Counted from the stretch's first letter, positions 45,183 through 55,879 are shown. The stretch is DNA of 64,000 nucleotides from Flavobacterium cerinum (GCF_004028155.1 NZ_SBII01000006.1:1-64000), one strand, 5' to 3'. Numbers and translations: made by a program. The notes: generated by a model not told the origin, from the sequence alone.

Positions 45183-46961
45183 TTAACTATTTGTATCGCC
45201 ACGTAATAATCTAAACTGCTTACGGGCTTCTATAAAGTAAATACTGTCCTGGTGTTCAAACAATATCTTTTCATATAGCGGTTTGGCTTTCTCTGGATCA
45301 GCGAGTTTTTTATTATAGATCTCTGCCGAAAAGAAAAGTGCCTCGTCTACATAAATACCTTCTTTATAGTTATCTATTATTTGTTTATATTGCTGCAGCG
45401 CAAGATCATATTTCCCTTGGCTTTCGTATATTTCTCCTAATCGCAAAAGTGTAACATCTTTAATGCTTTTGGTCTGGTCATTATCCAGTAGATCTTTAAA
45501 CTGTGCTAAAGCTTCTGTTTTTTTATTCTGGTATAATTTAAAGTCGGCTTTAGCAAACTTCTTTAATGCTGTTTGTGTACTGTCTTCAACCGTATTATCA
45601 ATGATAAGCAGATAAATTTCAAGAGCATCATTTGCAATAAGCTGTGATACCGATGATTTTAATACTTTAAATTGTTTTTGAGCCCACTCAAAATCACCTT
45701 TAAAATAACTGCTCTTGGCCACTTTAAGACTAGCCTCATGCCCTACTGCATCGTTCTTAAGATCTTCTTCTATTTGGGCATAATAAATAATCGCCTGATT
45801 GAATTTTTCGTCTAACAGCAGTATGTCCGACAATTTCATTTTCACCTCAGCAACCTGGTATTTATTAAGTTGCAGCTTCAATGCATTGTTCAATGTTTCT
45901 ACTGCCGATTTAGTGTCTTTTAAATAAAAGGCGTCAAAATTTGCTTTAAGCAATTGTAGATCGAGAGAATAAGGCGTTGCCCCATATTCTGTAAGCAATG
46001 CTGTTATGCGCTGCTTAAGAGCCGGATAATCTTTTTCCTGAGCAGTATCGATATCCATCGTAAGGATATTAACCTGCGACTGTAATTTTAAATTCGGATC
46101 ATCGGTGTGTTTTAAAATGAAGTCCAATATCTCTCTGGCTGTAGCTGTTTCTTTTTCTTCTATCGCTAGTTGTGCCAGGTTTACAATATTCATAAACAGC
46201 TCCGGATCTCTTTTAAAGATCGCTTTCTCCTGAATGAATGCCTTACCATATTCTTTTTGCTGTACAAAATACCAGCTTAAAAACTGGTTCCAAAAGATGT
46301 CCTGCGTTTTTTGTGTATTTAAAAGCAGGGCTTTACGCAAAGAAGCATTAAAAGTATCACTGCCTTCTTCGTTCATAAAGCGCGACAACTGGTTTTGTAC
46401 TACGACAAGGTTCTGTCTGTTACTATATGAATACGACAACAGCTTCTCGATCATCAGATCTGTATTACCCAATTGCCCCTGTATTAACGCCAACTGATAA
46501 TCAAAATTCATGCTTTTGTTAATCTCAGTTGCCGTTTCATATGCTTTTAGCGCATACTCTAACAATGTTTTTTGCTCGAAAGCATTGGCAACAGCATAAA
46601 CGTTAGAAGGATTATCTGTTACTGTTTTTATTGCAGCTTTATAATTCTTCTCGGCTTTAGCCATCTCTTTTTGCAGCTGGTAGTTGTAACCCAGTTCCAC
46701 ATAAAGTAAAGGCTGTCCTGTCTTATCAAGCCTGTCCGCAAGAAGCTTTCCCGCTTCTGTATATTGTTTTAACTGCTGATAGCAGGCTGCTATTTTTTGG
46801 ATATAAAAGGTATTGTTAGGCTGCTTTTTTTCAAGGTCCTGATAAATTACCAATGCTTTTTCAAATTCGCCTTTGTCAAAATAATTGTAGGCAAGCTGTT
46901 CGTTTTGCGCAAAAACCGCAACCGACCACAAAAAAGCTATAATGGTAACTATATTTTTCAT
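45183..46961 (-). CDS. TPR repeat protein, exported
   Basis: 592 residues with a signal peptide (MKNIVTIIAFLWSVAVFA). At least ten TPR-like repeats run through the protein (NYFDKGEFEKALVIYQDLEK, LLRLGEIYESQGKYDLALQ and so on). Such proteins are often periplasmic or outer-membrane scaffolds; specific partners cannot be named. Located 64 bases before the DUF4286-rsmA-mgtE genes in the same orientation. Confidence 0.87.
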   Translation of the reverse strand: MKNIVTIIAFLWSVAVFAQNEQLAYNYFDKGEFEKALVIYQDLEKKQPNNTFYIQKIAACYQQLKQYTEAGKLLADRLDKTGQPLLYVELGYNYQLQKEMAKAEKNYKAAIKTVTDNPSNVYAVANAFEQKTLLEYALKAYETATEINKSMNFDYQLALIQGQLGNTDLMIEKLLSYSYSNRQNLVVVQNQLSRFMNEEGSDTFNASLRKALLLNTQKTQDIFWNQFLSWYFVQQKEYGKAFIQEKAIFKRDPELFMNIVNLAQLAIEEKETATAREILDFILKHTDDPNLKLQSQVNILTMDIDTAQEKDYPALKQRITALLTEYGATPYSLDLQLLKANFDAFYLKDTKSAVETLNNALKLQLNKYQVAEVKMKLSDILLLDEKFNQAIIYYAQIEEDLKNDAVGHEASLKVAKSSYFKGDFEWAQKQFKVLKSSVSQLIANDALEIYLLIIDNTVEDSTQTALKKFAKADFKLYQNKKTEALAQFKDLLDNDQTKSIKDVTLLRLGEIYESQGKYDLALQQYKQIIDNYKEGIYVDEALFFSAEIYNKKLADPEKAKPLYEKILFEHQDSIYFIEARKQFRLLRGDTNS

Positions 46962-47129
46962 CCCTAACTGTTAGTGTTTAATGGAACATATTTTCCTTAA
47001 CTAATATAAAAACGCAAATGACACTGATTTAGCACATAACGCAATCTATAACCTTTGTAAGCCAAGACCTGCGAACACCTGTTAAATCCGCGTCATCCGC
47101 GTTCCATTAAGCCGTTCCTAACAAATTTA

Positions 47130-48401
47130 CTAATTTATTATATCAAATCCGGTGTACGGACGTAAAACTTCCGGGATAACAATACCGTCTTCCATTTGGT
47201 AATTTTCTAATATTCCGGCCAGTACCCTTGGCAATGCCAATGAACTTCCGTTTAGCGTGTGTGCCAATTGATTTTTACCTTCTTTATCTCTAAAACGCAG
47301 TTTAAGACGTGTAGACTGGAACGTTTCAAAGTTAGACACCGAGCTTATTTCTAACCAACGGTCCTGCGCTGTAGAGAACACTTCAAAATCATAGGTTAAT
47401 GCAGCAGCAAAGCCCATATCGCCACCACAAAGGCGCAATATCCTGTATGGTAATTTAAGCTCCTGTAGTATCGTTTTAACGTGTTCCACCATACCGTCTA
47501 AAGCAGCATAAGAATTCTCCGGACGCTCAACACGCACTATCTCTACTTTATCAAACTGGTGTAAACGGTTCAATCCGCGTACGTGAGCACCATAAGATCC
47601 AGCTTCTCTACGGAAACACGGTGTATAAGCAGTACACAATACCGGAAGGTCTTTTTCTTCGATGATTACATCACGGAAAAGATTGGTTACCGGAACCTCA
47701 GCAGTAGGAATAAGATAAAGATCATCTATACCTACGTGGTACATCTGCCCTTCTTTATCCGGCAGCTGTCCTGTTCCATAACCAGAAGCTTCGTTTACAA
47801 GATGAGGCACCTGGTATTCTTTATATCCTGCTTCTGTATTTTTATCAAGGAAATAAGCAATTAATGCACGTTGTAACCTTGCTCCTTTTCCTTTGTAAAC
47901 AGGAAATCCGGCACCGGCAATTTTAACACCAAGCTCAAAATCTATAATGTCATATTTTTTTGCAAGTTCCCAGTGCGGCAAAGCACCTTCAAACAATACA
48001 GGAATATCGCCTTCACGCTCTACTTCAAGGTTTTCTTCCGGAGTTTTCCCGGCAGGCACAATATCAGCAGGAGTGTTAGGCAGTTTATAAAGTACATTCG
48101 TAAGCTCTTCACTAACGGTATTCAGCGCATCAGAAAGCTCTTTGCTTTTTTCTTTAAACTGTACTGTTTTTTCTTTAATAAGAGCAGCCTTAGCTTTTTC
48201 CCCGGCTTTCATCAGCTCACCAATATCTTTAGACAGCTTATTGGATTCGGACAAAACAGTGTCAAGTTCCACCTGAGTAGCTCTTCTTTTCTCATCAAGT
48301 GCAATCACTTCATCAACTAACGAGCTTGCGTCAAAATTTCTTTTGGCTAAAGCCTGTATTACTTTTTCTCTGTTTTCTCTAATAAATACTGTCTGTAACA
48401 T
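47130..48401 (-). CDS. serS: Serine--tRNA ligase
   Basis: 423 residues from ATG 48401. N-terminal coiled-coil tRNA-binding arm about 30-100, class II core with TAEVPVTNLF, motif 2 (FRREAGSYGAHVRGLNRLHQ) and motif 3 (NGSSLALPRVLAGILEN). Charges tRNA-Ser with serine. The frame is open to 48467, but MLQTVFIRENREKV is the family N-terminus and the promoter box sits in between, so 48401 is chosen. Confidence 0.97.
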   Translation of the reverse strand: MLQTVFIRENREKVIQALAKRNFDASSLVDEVIALDEKRRATQVELDTVLSESNKLSKDIGELMKAGEKAKAALIKEKTVQFKEKSKELSDALNTVSEELTNVLYKLPNTPADIVPAGKTPEENLEVEREGDIPVLFEGALPHWELAKKYDIIDFELGVKIAGAGFPVYKGKGARLQRALIAYFLDKNTEAGYKEYQVPHLVNEASGYGTGQLPDKEGQMYHVGIDDLYLIPTAEVPVTNLFRDVIIEEKDLPVLCTAYTPCFRREAGSYGAHVRGLNRLHQFDKVEIVRVERPENSYAALDGMVEHVKTILQELKLPYRILRLCGGDMGFAAALTYDFEVFSTAQDRWLEISSVSNFETFQSTRLKLRFRDKEGKNQLAHTLNGSSLALPRVLAGILENYQMEDGIVIPEVLRPYTGFDIIN

Positions 48402-48425
48402 GATTATGTTTTTTATAAAGTGAGG

Positions 48426-48433
48426 CAAATTTA
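48426..48433 (-). promoter_or_regulatory. -7 box (TAAATTTG) for serS
   Basis: Exact TAnnTTTG match on the minus strand, 24 bases before ATG 48401; it supports the shorter serS start. Confidence 0.55.
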
Positions 48434-48524
48434 ATGAATTGTTATTAATTAACCCGTACAGTGCCAAAGTTTAAAAGCCTGCCTCTTAAACTTTTTTCTA
48501 AGCGCACCGAAAGCAATTTCTCAT

Positions 48525-48532
48525 TACATTTG
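48525..48532 (+). promoter_or_regulatory. -7 box (TACATTTG) for the M1 aminopeptidase
   Basis: Exact TAnnTTTG match 13 bases before the ATG at 48546, implying a very short leader. Confidence 0.5.
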
Positions 48533-48545
48533 AGAAATTTTAGCC

Positions 48546-50459
48546 ATGAAAAAGAACTTTACATTCATACTATACAGCCTGTTATGTTTTCATTGTGCCT
48601 TTGCCCAACAACAGGATAATGATGTAAAACAAATTGCCGAGGCCGAAATGAAATCAGCTTACGCGATAAGTAACTTTACGGCTAACATGAATACCGGTAA
48701 TTATAACGTAGTATACCAACGTTTGGAACTTCAGGCCGATCCTGCAATACACTTCATCAGCGGCGATGTTACTACCCATTATATTGCCAAAGAAGACATG
48801 ACCCAAATTACATTCGACCTTACCAATCAGCTTACCGTAAGCGCTGTAAAACGTAACGGTATCGATCTTTCTTTTTTACAAAATGAGAATGACGAACTGG
48901 TAATTACCCTACCAGTTACACAACCACAAGGCATATTGGATTCACTTACCGTAACCTATTCCGGCGAACCTCCTTTTGATTCTGATGCTTTTGTTACCAG
49001 CCAGCATGCAGGTGCTCCCGTTTTATGGACGCTATCTGAACCTTATGGTGCTAAAGATTGGTGGCCATGCAAACAGGATCTTATAGATAAGGTAGATAAA
49101 CTGGACGTATACATAACAGCTCCTGGCGAATACATAAGTGTTTCTAATGGTTTAGAACAATCGCACAATGACAATGGTGATGGCACAAAAACAACTCATT
49201 TTAAGCACAATTATCCTATACCCGCCTATCTTATTGCGATTGCAGTAAGTAATTACAGCATTTACACCCAACAGGCAGGCACTGTTCCAAATACTTTCCC
49301 AATTGTAAATTACATCTACCCCGAGACACAGGAGCAAAGCAAACAAGAGCTTGCTGTTACTTTACCTATAATGGATCTCTACGAACAGCTTTTCGAAACT
49401 TATCCGTTTCATCAGGAAAAATACGGGCATGCCCAATGCGGTTTTGGCGGAGGCATGGAACACACTACAGTTTCGTTTATGGGAAGTTTTGGAAGAAACC
49501 TTATCGCTCATGAATTGGGTCATCAATGGTTTGGCGATAAAATAACTTGCGGTTCATGGAAAGACATTTGGCTTAACGAAGGTTTTGCTACTTACCTGTC
49601 TGGAATTGTCATTGAGCATTTTGACGGCAAAGACGCCTTTAAAAACTGGAAAGCAGCCAACATAAACGACATTACTTCTCAAGGCGGAGGTTATATTTAT
49701 CTGACCGATGCAGACACCCTGAGTGTAAGCAGAACATTTAGCAGCAGACTTACTTATAATAAAGGCGCAATGGTACTTAATATGCTGCGCTTTAAAATGG
49801 GAGATACTGCTTTTTACCAGGCCATAAAAAATTATCTGTCAGATCCCGAACTGGCTTATAGTTATGCAAAAACACCTCAGCTGCAAGCACACCTAGAAGC
49901 GGCATCAGGAATGGATCTTACCGAATTTTTTAATGACTGGGTATATAAAGAGGGATATCCTACTTATACCATTATCGTAGATAACCTGAACGACGGAAAT
50001 GTCAAAATACTGATAAAGCAAACGCAGTCGCATCCATCAGTCACATATTTTGAAATACCTGTGCCGATACAACTAAACAGTGCTAACGGACAGGTACATT
50101 CTGTTGTTTTAGACAATACAACTAATGAACAGGTGTTTATTGTACCTGTACCGTTTACAGTAGCTAGTGTCGCTTTTGATGTTGATAAAAATATTATCTC
50201 TGCAGGAAGTACCATTAAAATAGTATCGGAAGATTTTAAACCTCATCTCTATCCTAACCCATCCAATAGTATACTTCAGGCAGCACTATCTGAAACTACT
50301 ATTGTAAACGAAACTATATTTTACAATACCCTTGGCAAAAGAGTTATGGAAACCACCAATGACACCTCCTGGAATATTTCCCGCCTTGCTACCGGAGTTT
50401 ATTTCGTGACCCTTATTACCAATAAAGGCACTACACAACTAAGCTTCTTTAAGAACTAA
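48546..50459 (+). CDS. M1 family aminopeptidase with T9SS sorting tail
   Basis: 637 residues with signal peptide (about 1-20). Gluzincin zinc site H322-E-L-G-H326 (LIAHELGHQWF) and downstream zinc ligand E345 (WLNEGFATYLSG); exopeptidase motif GGGMEHTT is the GxMEN variant. The last 75 residues form a T9SS sorting domain (LYPNPSNSILQAAL, then RLATGVYFVTL), so the enzyme is secreted. Probably removes N-terminal residues from extracellular peptides. Its stop overlaps the convergent next gene by 4 bases. Confidence 0.93.
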   Translation: MKKNFTFILYSLLCFHCAFAQQQDNDVKQIAEAEMKSAYAISNFTANMNTGNYNVVYQRLELQADPAIHFISGDVTTHYIAKEDMTQITFDLTNQLTVSAVKRNGIDLSFLQNENDELVITLPVTQPQGILDSLTVTYSGEPPFDSDAFVTSQHAGAPVLWTLSEPYGAKDWWPCKQDLIDKVDKLDVYITAPGEYISVSNGLEQSHNDNGDGTKTTHFKHNYPIPAYLIAIAVSNYSIYTQQAGTVPNTFPIVNYIYPETQEQSKQELAVTLPIMDLYEQLFETYPFHQEKYGHAQCGFGGGMEHTTVSFMGSFGRNLIAHELGHQWFGDKITCGSWKDIWLNEGFATYLSGIVIEHFDGKDAFKNWKAANINDITSQGGGYIYLTDADTLSVSRTFSSRLTYNKGAMVLNMLRFKMGDTAFYQAIKNYLSDPELAYSYAKTPQLQAHLEAASGMDLTEFFNDWVYKEGYPTYTIIVDNLNDGNVKILIKQTQSHPSVTYFEIPVPIQLNSANGQVHSVVLDNTTNEQVFIVPVPFTVASVAFDVDKNIISAGSTIKIVSEDFKPHLYPNPSNSILQAALSETTIVNETIFYNTLGKRVMETTNDTSWNISRLATGVYFVTLITNKGTTQLSFFKN

Positions 50460-51265
50460 GGCACCCATATAAGCCTGCCCATACCGCTAATGCCATGTTC
50501 GTGATTTGCAACCGGAATACCTGTAAGAAGCCCCAAACTCACTTTCTTCGAAAACTGTACTTTAAACTGCGGCCTGAAAACAAACGAAGGTTTTTCATCT
50601 GAAAACTCCATATTCGTTTCCAACCCAACAAAATTGCCTCCGTTAAAAACATAGTGCAGGTTGGCATTTACCTGTGCCGATGTTTCCCAACTGTTTGTTT
50701 TAAAAGACTGCTCGATTACCGGGCCTGTATAAAGTAATGTATGAATGTGCGGCGTCAATCTTTTGGCTGCAATAAAGATAGGATTATATAGGGCACCCTC
50801 AAAAAGGCTTCCTTTATGATCGATATCCGATAGTGAAGAGAATTCAAATTCCTGAATATATCCTACCGCCATAGATGTCTGGTATTTTTCTGAAACCCAA
50901 AATGTATACTGTGTTGCCAGTTTTACACCTTCAACCCTGTTATCGGGCATGGACATGGATTCTTTACCGCTAAGACGCTGATTAACTTCAAAAGGAATTT
51001 CTACTTCTAAACCAAGCCTGTTGGCAATAGCAAATTCATATTCTACAAAACCGTTATAAGAAAGATAATGTTTTTTGTCATTAACACCAAAACCCACATT
51101 GATCTCTTTTTCTCCTTTACGCGCACCCAGATCCCGTATCAAATCAATATACAAGGGTTCGGCATGGCTCAGCTTCAACGGTTTTACAGGAGTGTCTTTT
51201 GGTTGTTGTGCATGGACAGAAAAAGTCAATAGTAACAATAGCGTGATAACGAGGGTATTCTTCAT
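50456..51265 (-). CDS. Conserved flavobacterial exported, barrel-like protein
   Basis: 269 residues from the ATG at 51265, with signal peptide (MKNTLVITLLLLLTFSVHAQ). A conserved opening motif HAEPLYIDLIRDLGARKGEK follows, then beta-strands ending GMGRLIWVP, in the manner of an outer-membrane barrel. Function not known to me. The longer frame to 51298 lacks a better signal and is rejected. Convergent with the aminopeptidase and overlapping it by 4 bases. Confidence 0.72.
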   Translation of the reverse strand: MKNTLVITLLLLLTFSVHAQQPKDTPVKPLKLSHAEPLYIDLIRDLGARKGEKEINVGFGVNDKKHYLSYNGFVEYEFAIANRLGLEVEIPFEVNQRLSGKESMSMPDNRVEGVKLATQYTFWVSEKYQTSMAVGYIQEFEFSSLSDIDHKGSLFEGALYNPIFIAAKRLTPHIHTLLYTGPVIEQSFKTNSWETSAQVNANLHYVFNGGNFVGLETNMEFSDEKPSFVFRPQFKVQFSKKVSLGLLTGIPVANHEHGISGMGRLIWVP

Positions 51266-51346
51266 AAATCTTTCATTTGATGCCAAAACTAGAGGCACAA
51301 ATAGGAAAGAATTGGGAAAAATGAGATTTTTGAAGAAAAAAGTATC

Positions 51347-52564
51347 TTATTCCTGAAAAGCTTTTACCCTGCTTACTAAAAAAGTAATAAAGAATCCAAA
51401 AATACCGATGATAGCAAAAGAAGCTCTTAAACTCGAAGCTTCTGCGATATATCCTATAACAGGCGGACCAATCATAAAACCAAGGAAACTCACACTGGAA
51501 ACCGTAGTTAATGCGATACTTGGCGATACTCCGGGCGTTTTGCCGGCAATACTGTACACAGTGGGCACAATGGTAGAAACACCAATACCCACAAGCATAA
51601 ATGCTAATGCAGACGTTAGTATATACGGGAAAGCTACTGCAGTAAACATTCCTATAGAAATAAGGCAACCGCTAATTTGCAGCACTCTTTTCCTGCCTAC
51701 TTTACGGATAACACGATCGCCTAAAAAACGACCTGTTGCCATCATGACCATAAAAGAAGTGTAACCGAGTATTACTAACGGTCCGGGTGCTTTTACAACA
51801 TCTTTAAAATACACACCGCTCCAGTCGAACATAATACCTTCGCTCACCATACAGCAAAAACCAATAACACCAAACCACAGCAGTGCCGAATTTGGTTTTG
51901 TAAAACCTTTTTTCTTAGCTGCGGGTTCAGGGCTTTTTGCCTTAACCAGATATTTATAGTTGAAAAGTATTACAAGGAGCAGGACTGCGCCTACAATAGC
52001 AAAATGATAAAGAGGCTTTAGCTTAAGTGCCATCATACCCAAGCCTATTAAAGCTCCTGTAAAACCGGCAGCACTCCATGCTCCGTGAAAGGAAGACATG
52101 ATCGTTCTTTTAAAAAGTCCTTCGGTATAAATGCCTTGGGTATTGACAGAGATATTGGTTAGATTACTGAACATCCCAAAGAAAAACAAAGCAAGCAGTA
52201 AATGCCATCTTTCGGTACCAAGACCCAGAACCACCATACTGATGATATAAAAGGTGATACCAAAAACCACTGTACGGTGGCTGCCATACTTGTTTGCCAG
52301 TTTACCCGAAAATGGCATCATGAAAAGCTGCCCAAAAGGGATAGCAAAGAGTACTGTTCCCAGATCGGCTTCAGAAAGCTGCATTGTCGTCTTAATATCC
52401 GGGATACGGCTTGCCCATGTGGCAAAAGTGAGCCCCATGGAAAAATAGAACAATGATACCGCCCATCTGATACGGTTTAAATAAGATGTTTTTACGTCTT
52501 TATAAGCTTTTTTATAAGCTAAAACGCCCGTTGGCTTGTCTGTTATTTTTACTTCTCCCTGCAC
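51347..52564 (-). CDS. MFS transporter
   Basis: 405 residues, 12 predicted membrane helices, with the major-facilitator loop motif GKLANKYGSHRTVVF between helices 2 and 3. The family contains many proton-coupled exporters and sugar transporters; the substrate is not readable. Monocistronic in appearance, 81 bases upstream of the barrel-like gene in the same direction. Confidence 0.85.
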   Translation of the reverse strand: MQGEVKITDKPTGVLAYKKAYKDVKTSYLNRIRWAVSLFYFSMGLTFATWASRIPDIKTTMQLSEADLGTVLFAIPFGQLFMMPFSGKLANKYGSHRTVVFGITFYIISMVVLGLGTERWHLLLALFFFGMFSNLTNISVNTQGIYTEGLFKRTIMSSFHGAWSAAGFTGALIGLGMMALKLKPLYHFAIVGAVLLLVILFNYKYLVKAKSPEPAAKKKGFTKPNSALLWFGVIGFCCMVSEGIMFDWSGVYFKDVVKAPGPLVILGYTSFMVMMATGRFLGDRVIRKVGRKRVLQISGCLISIGMFTAVAFPYILTSALAFMLVGIGVSTIVPTVYSIAGKTPGVSPSIALTTVSSVSFLGFMIGPPVIGYIAEASSLRASFAIIGIFGFFITFLVSRVKAFQE

Positions 52565-52673
52565 CCTGCAAAATTACTTCTATTTCTTTAAAACCTTTCA
52601 GACAAACTACAGAACATATGTTAAACTTCAATACTTTAGGCGAGCAGTCACGTTGTCAAATTGTTACCTGTTT

Positions 52674-53624
52674 TTACCAGGCACTCGCTTGTGTAAGGAA
52701 ATCGATTTCGTGTTTTGTTATCGCCAGGTTAGGAGCTTTAATTATGCTCTCCAACTGGCTAATACTCGTCGCACTAACGATAGGAGCCGTAACCGATGGA
52801 CGATGGATTAACCATGATAAAGCCACTGTTGCAGGTGTAGTATTCAGTTTTTTAGCCACCTCGTCAAGAGCTGCCAATATTTTAAATCCGCGGCCGTCAA
52901 GATATTTTTCTACCCCGCCGCCCCGCTGGCTTTTACCAAGATCATCTTTAGAACGGTACTTTCCGGTAAGGAATCCGCTTGCCAAAGAATAGTAGTTAAG
53001 CACACCCAGATTATGCTCTAAACAGATAGGCTCAATCTCAGCTTCAAATTCTTCGCGCTCGTAAAGGTTGTATTGCGGCTGAAAGGTTTCATAAGCAGGC
53101 AGTCCGTTTTTAGCGGCTATCTGCAACGAATCTTTAAGCCTTGCCGGCGATAGGTTTGATGCACCAATATGACGTACTTTTCCTTCCTGTATCAATTGAG
53201 CATATGCCTCCAATGTTTCATCTATCGGAGTAGTCTCATCATCCCAATGGGTTTGATATAAATCTATGTAATCGGTCTGCAATCTTCTCAGCGAATCTTC
53301 GGCTGCTTTTAAAATGTAATTCTTAGACAGGTCTCTTCTTCCGTTACCCATATCGGCACCCACTTTTGTTGCAATAATAACGCTCTCCCGATTGTTATTT
53401 TTCTTCAGCCAATTACCAATGATAAGTTCCGATTCGCCTCCCTGATTTCCAGGAACCCAGCGCGAATACACATCGGCAGTATCTATAAAATTAAAACCTG
53501 CTCCTGTAAAAGCATCTAATATCTCGAACGATTGTTTTTTATCTATTGTCCATCCAAACACATTACCTCCAAAAGTAATTGGGTACACATGGAGATCGGT
53601 GTTGCCTAGTCGTCTTTTTTCCAT
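52674..53624 (-). CDS. Aldo/keto reductase
   Basis: 316 residues, TIM-barrel NADPH oxidoreductase. Catalytic tetrad D48, Y53 (DTADVYSRW), K87 (ATKVGAD) and H126 (YQTHWDDET) are present. Close to the sugar-like aldo/keto reductases of the YajO/Tas group; the substrate is unknown. Last gene of a two-gene unit behind the Gfo/Idh gene, 8 bases away. Confidence 0.92.
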   Translation of the reverse strand: MEKRRLGNTDLHVYPITFGGNVFGWTIDKKQSFEILDAFTGAGFNFIDTADVYSRWVPGNQGGESELIIGNWLKKNNNRESVIIATKVGADMGNGRRDLSKNYILKAAEDSLRRLQTDYIDLYQTHWDDETTPIDETLEAYAQLIQEGKVRHIGASNLSPARLKDSLQIAAKNGLPAYETFQPQYNLYEREEFEAEIEPICLEHNLGVLNYYSLASGFLTGKYRSKDDLGKSQRGGGVEKYLDGRGFKILAALDEVAKKLNTTPATVALSWLIHRPSVTAPIVSATSISQLESIIKAPNLAITKHEIDFLTQASAW

Positions 53625-53632
53625 AATAACTG

Positions 53633-54679
53633 TTATTCTTTTAAGTCAATACTTCTTTTTTGTTCACTGCTTGCTACTGCTGCATCTATTATTCTCATGG
53701 TACGAATGCCATCTTTTGCAGTAACGGGTTCTTCTTTATCCTGCGTAATCGAAATATACAATCCATCAAAAAGATCATAATAATTACCTTGCAGGGTAGG
53801 AATCGTTTTTCGAACCACCTCTCCATTAATTTCGGTATGCAGCAATCCGGCTTTATCTTGAGGTTCAGTTCCCCAGGTAGTTAAATTTGGCTTCTCTCCG
53901 GTCTTAAGTACATCTTCCTGAATATCGCCACGGCTTTTAAGGAACGATCCTTTTTTACCATGAACGGCATACGCCGAAATTGCTTCACGCACAAAAAAAC
54001 CTGCTTTTAACCGTACTCTCTTATCCGGATAGTACAGTAAAATATCCATATAATCATCTACCAGAGAACCTTCCCTTAGGGTTCTTATATCGGCAAAAAC
54101 AGCATCAGGATAGCCAAATAAATACAACGCCTGATCTATTAAATGCGGACCAAGATCTTTTATTATTCCTGCTCCTGCATTTGCTGTTTCTTTATGCATT
54201 TTCGGACTCAAGTTTGGATTGTATCTGTCAAAATGAAATTCGGCTTCTACAATATCCCCCAGTAAACCCTGATCTACAACCTGTTTTACCGTTTTAAAAT
54301 CGCTGTCCCAACGACGGTTTTGGTATACTGTTAATTTAAGGTTTTTTTCTTTAGCAATTGCTAATAATTCTTCTGCCTCGGCAGCTGTTGTGGTAAAGGC
54401 TTTTTCTACCAATGCGTGTTTGCCTGCCAGCAAAGCTTTTTTAGCATATTCATAATGGGTCTCAACTGGCGTATTTACAATAACCAGATCGATATCATCT
54501 GCTAATAGTTCCTCTAATGAATCATAGCTTTTTACCTGTGGATAATCATTTTGTATGAGTTTTTTGCTTCTTTCCCACGAACCGATGAGTTCAAATCCGG
54601 CGTGGAGTTCTAAAAATGGTGCATGGAATACCCTGCCCGACATTCCGTAAGAAAGCAAAGCTGTTTTTATTTTTTTCAT
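53633..54679 (-). CDS. Gfo/Idh/MocA family oxidoreductase
   Basis: 348 residues. Rossmann NAD(P)-binding domain (about 1-120) and Gfo/Idh C-terminal domain. The EKP-type motif appears as ALVEKAFTTTAAEAEEL and the catalytic-region KDLGPHLIDQALYLFG block is intact. The start motif has ALLSYGMSGRVFHAPF, a form seen in YdgJ-like members. Substrate probably a sugar or polyol. Operon partner of the aldo/keto reductase. Confidence 0.9.
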   Translation of the reverse strand: MKKIKTALLSYGMSGRVFHAPFLELHAGFELIGSWERSKKLIQNDYPQVKSYDSLEELLADDIDLVIVNTPVETHYEYAKKALLAGKHALVEKAFTTTAAEAEELLAIAKEKNLKLTVYQNRRWDSDFKTVKQVVDQGLLGDIVEAEFHFDRYNPNLSPKMHKETANAGAGIIKDLGPHLIDQALYLFGYPDAVFADIRTLREGSLVDDYMDILLYYPDKRVRLKAGFFVREAISAYAVHGKKGSFLKSRGDIQEDVLKTGEKPNLTTWGTEPQDKAGLLHTEINGEVVRKTIPTLQGNYYDLFDGLYISITQDKEEPVTAKDGIRTMRIIDAAVASSEQKRSIDLKE

Positions 54680-54796
54680 TTATATTTTATTACTTTTTTC
54701 TACTTTCCTTTTGTCTTGAAACAAAAGAAACAAAAATTCAAGGCACAAAGTTTAAGGCCTTAGCTTCACTCTATTATTAGATAGATTTCTAAGTTT

Positions 54797-55879
54797 TTAT
54801 TTATTTTCTTTTACATGTGCCCGTTCATATTGTTTTGGCCAAATGATGTCGGTATGAAGTTCATGTGCAAAGGTAAGAGGCAGGTAAGGATTACGCAAAG
54901 ATGCACGCCCAAAGAAGACCAAATCGGCCTGACCGTTTTTAAGAATTGCTTCAGCTTGTTCGGCTTCGGTTATAAGCCCTATTGCAGCAGTACAGATGTG
55001 TGCCTCCTTTTTAACGCGTTCGGCAATTGGCACCTGATAGTTTGGCTCAACCGGAATTTTCTGATGCGACACTGCACCCCCCGATGAACAATCTACCACG
55101 TCTACTCCACTCTCTTTAAGTAGTTTTGCTAATACTACCGACTGGTCTACATCCCATCCGCCTTCTGCCCAATCCGTTCCGGAAATACGCACGAATAATG
55201 GCAGGTCAACAGGCCATTCCGTTTTAACCGCTTCAATAATTTCAAGCAGTAAACGAATTCTGTTATCAAAGCTTCCACCATATTCATCGGTACGCGTGTT
55301 ACACAATGGCGACATGAATTCATGTATAAGATAACCGTGTGCAGCATGAATTTCAAGTACTTTATAACAGGCTTCATGTGCACGACGTGCTGCAGCTTTA
55401 AAGTCGGCTATCACTTTTGCTATTCCTTCTTTATCCAGTTCAAGAGGCGGTAGTGCTTCATCTTCATGGTATCGTATCGCGCTTGGTGCTACCGTTCTCC
55501 ATCCACCTTCATCCAGTGTTAGTTTTCGGTTGCCCTGCCATGGTGCCGATGTACTGGCTTTTCGGCCTGCATGGGCAAGCTGTATTCCCGGAAAGGCATT
55601 TTGCGACAATATAAAAGCTGTTATCTGTTTGTATTTTTCTATATGTTCGCCTTTATAAATACCAAGGTCTTCAGGTGAAATCCTGCCTTCAGGTGAAACA
55701 GCGGTTGCTTCCTGTATAATTAGTGATGCTCCGCCTACGGCACGTGAGCCTAAATGCACCAAATGCCAGTCGTTTGCAAAACCATCTTCTGCAGAGTACT
55801 GACACATGGGTGATATTACCATCCTATTTCTAAGAATAATACTTTTTATTTGTAACAATGAAAATAAGGGTGAAGCCAT
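54797..55879 (-). CDS. NADH:flavin oxidoreductase, YqjM/NamA type
   Basis: 360 residues, FMN-dependent Old Yellow Enzyme barrel. C26 near the flavin (SPMCQYSAEDG), active-site H-x2-H (LEIHAAHGYLIHEF), QLAHAGRK and FFGRASLRNPYLPL. Catalyses NADPH-dependent reduction of activated C=C bonds; often stress-induced. It is 117 bases upstream of the Gfo/Idh gene and in the same direction. Confidence 0.92.
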   Translation of the reverse strand: MASPLFSLLQIKSIILRNRMVISPMCQYSAEDGFANDWHLVHLGSRAVGGASLIIQEATAVSPEGRISPEDLGIYKGEHIEKYKQITAFILSQNAFPGIQLAHAGRKASTSAPWQGNRKLTLDEGGWRTVAPSAIRYHEDEALPPLELDKEGIAKVIADFKAAARRAHEACYKVLEIHAAHGYLIHEFMSPLCNTRTDEYGGSFDNRIRLLLEIIEAVKTEWPVDLPLFVRISGTDWAEGGWDVDQSVVLAKLLKESGVDVVDCSSGGAVSHQKIPVEPNYQVPIAERVKKEAHICTAAIGLITEAEQAEAILKNGQADLVFFGRASLRNPYLPLTFAHELHTDIIWPKQYERAHVKENK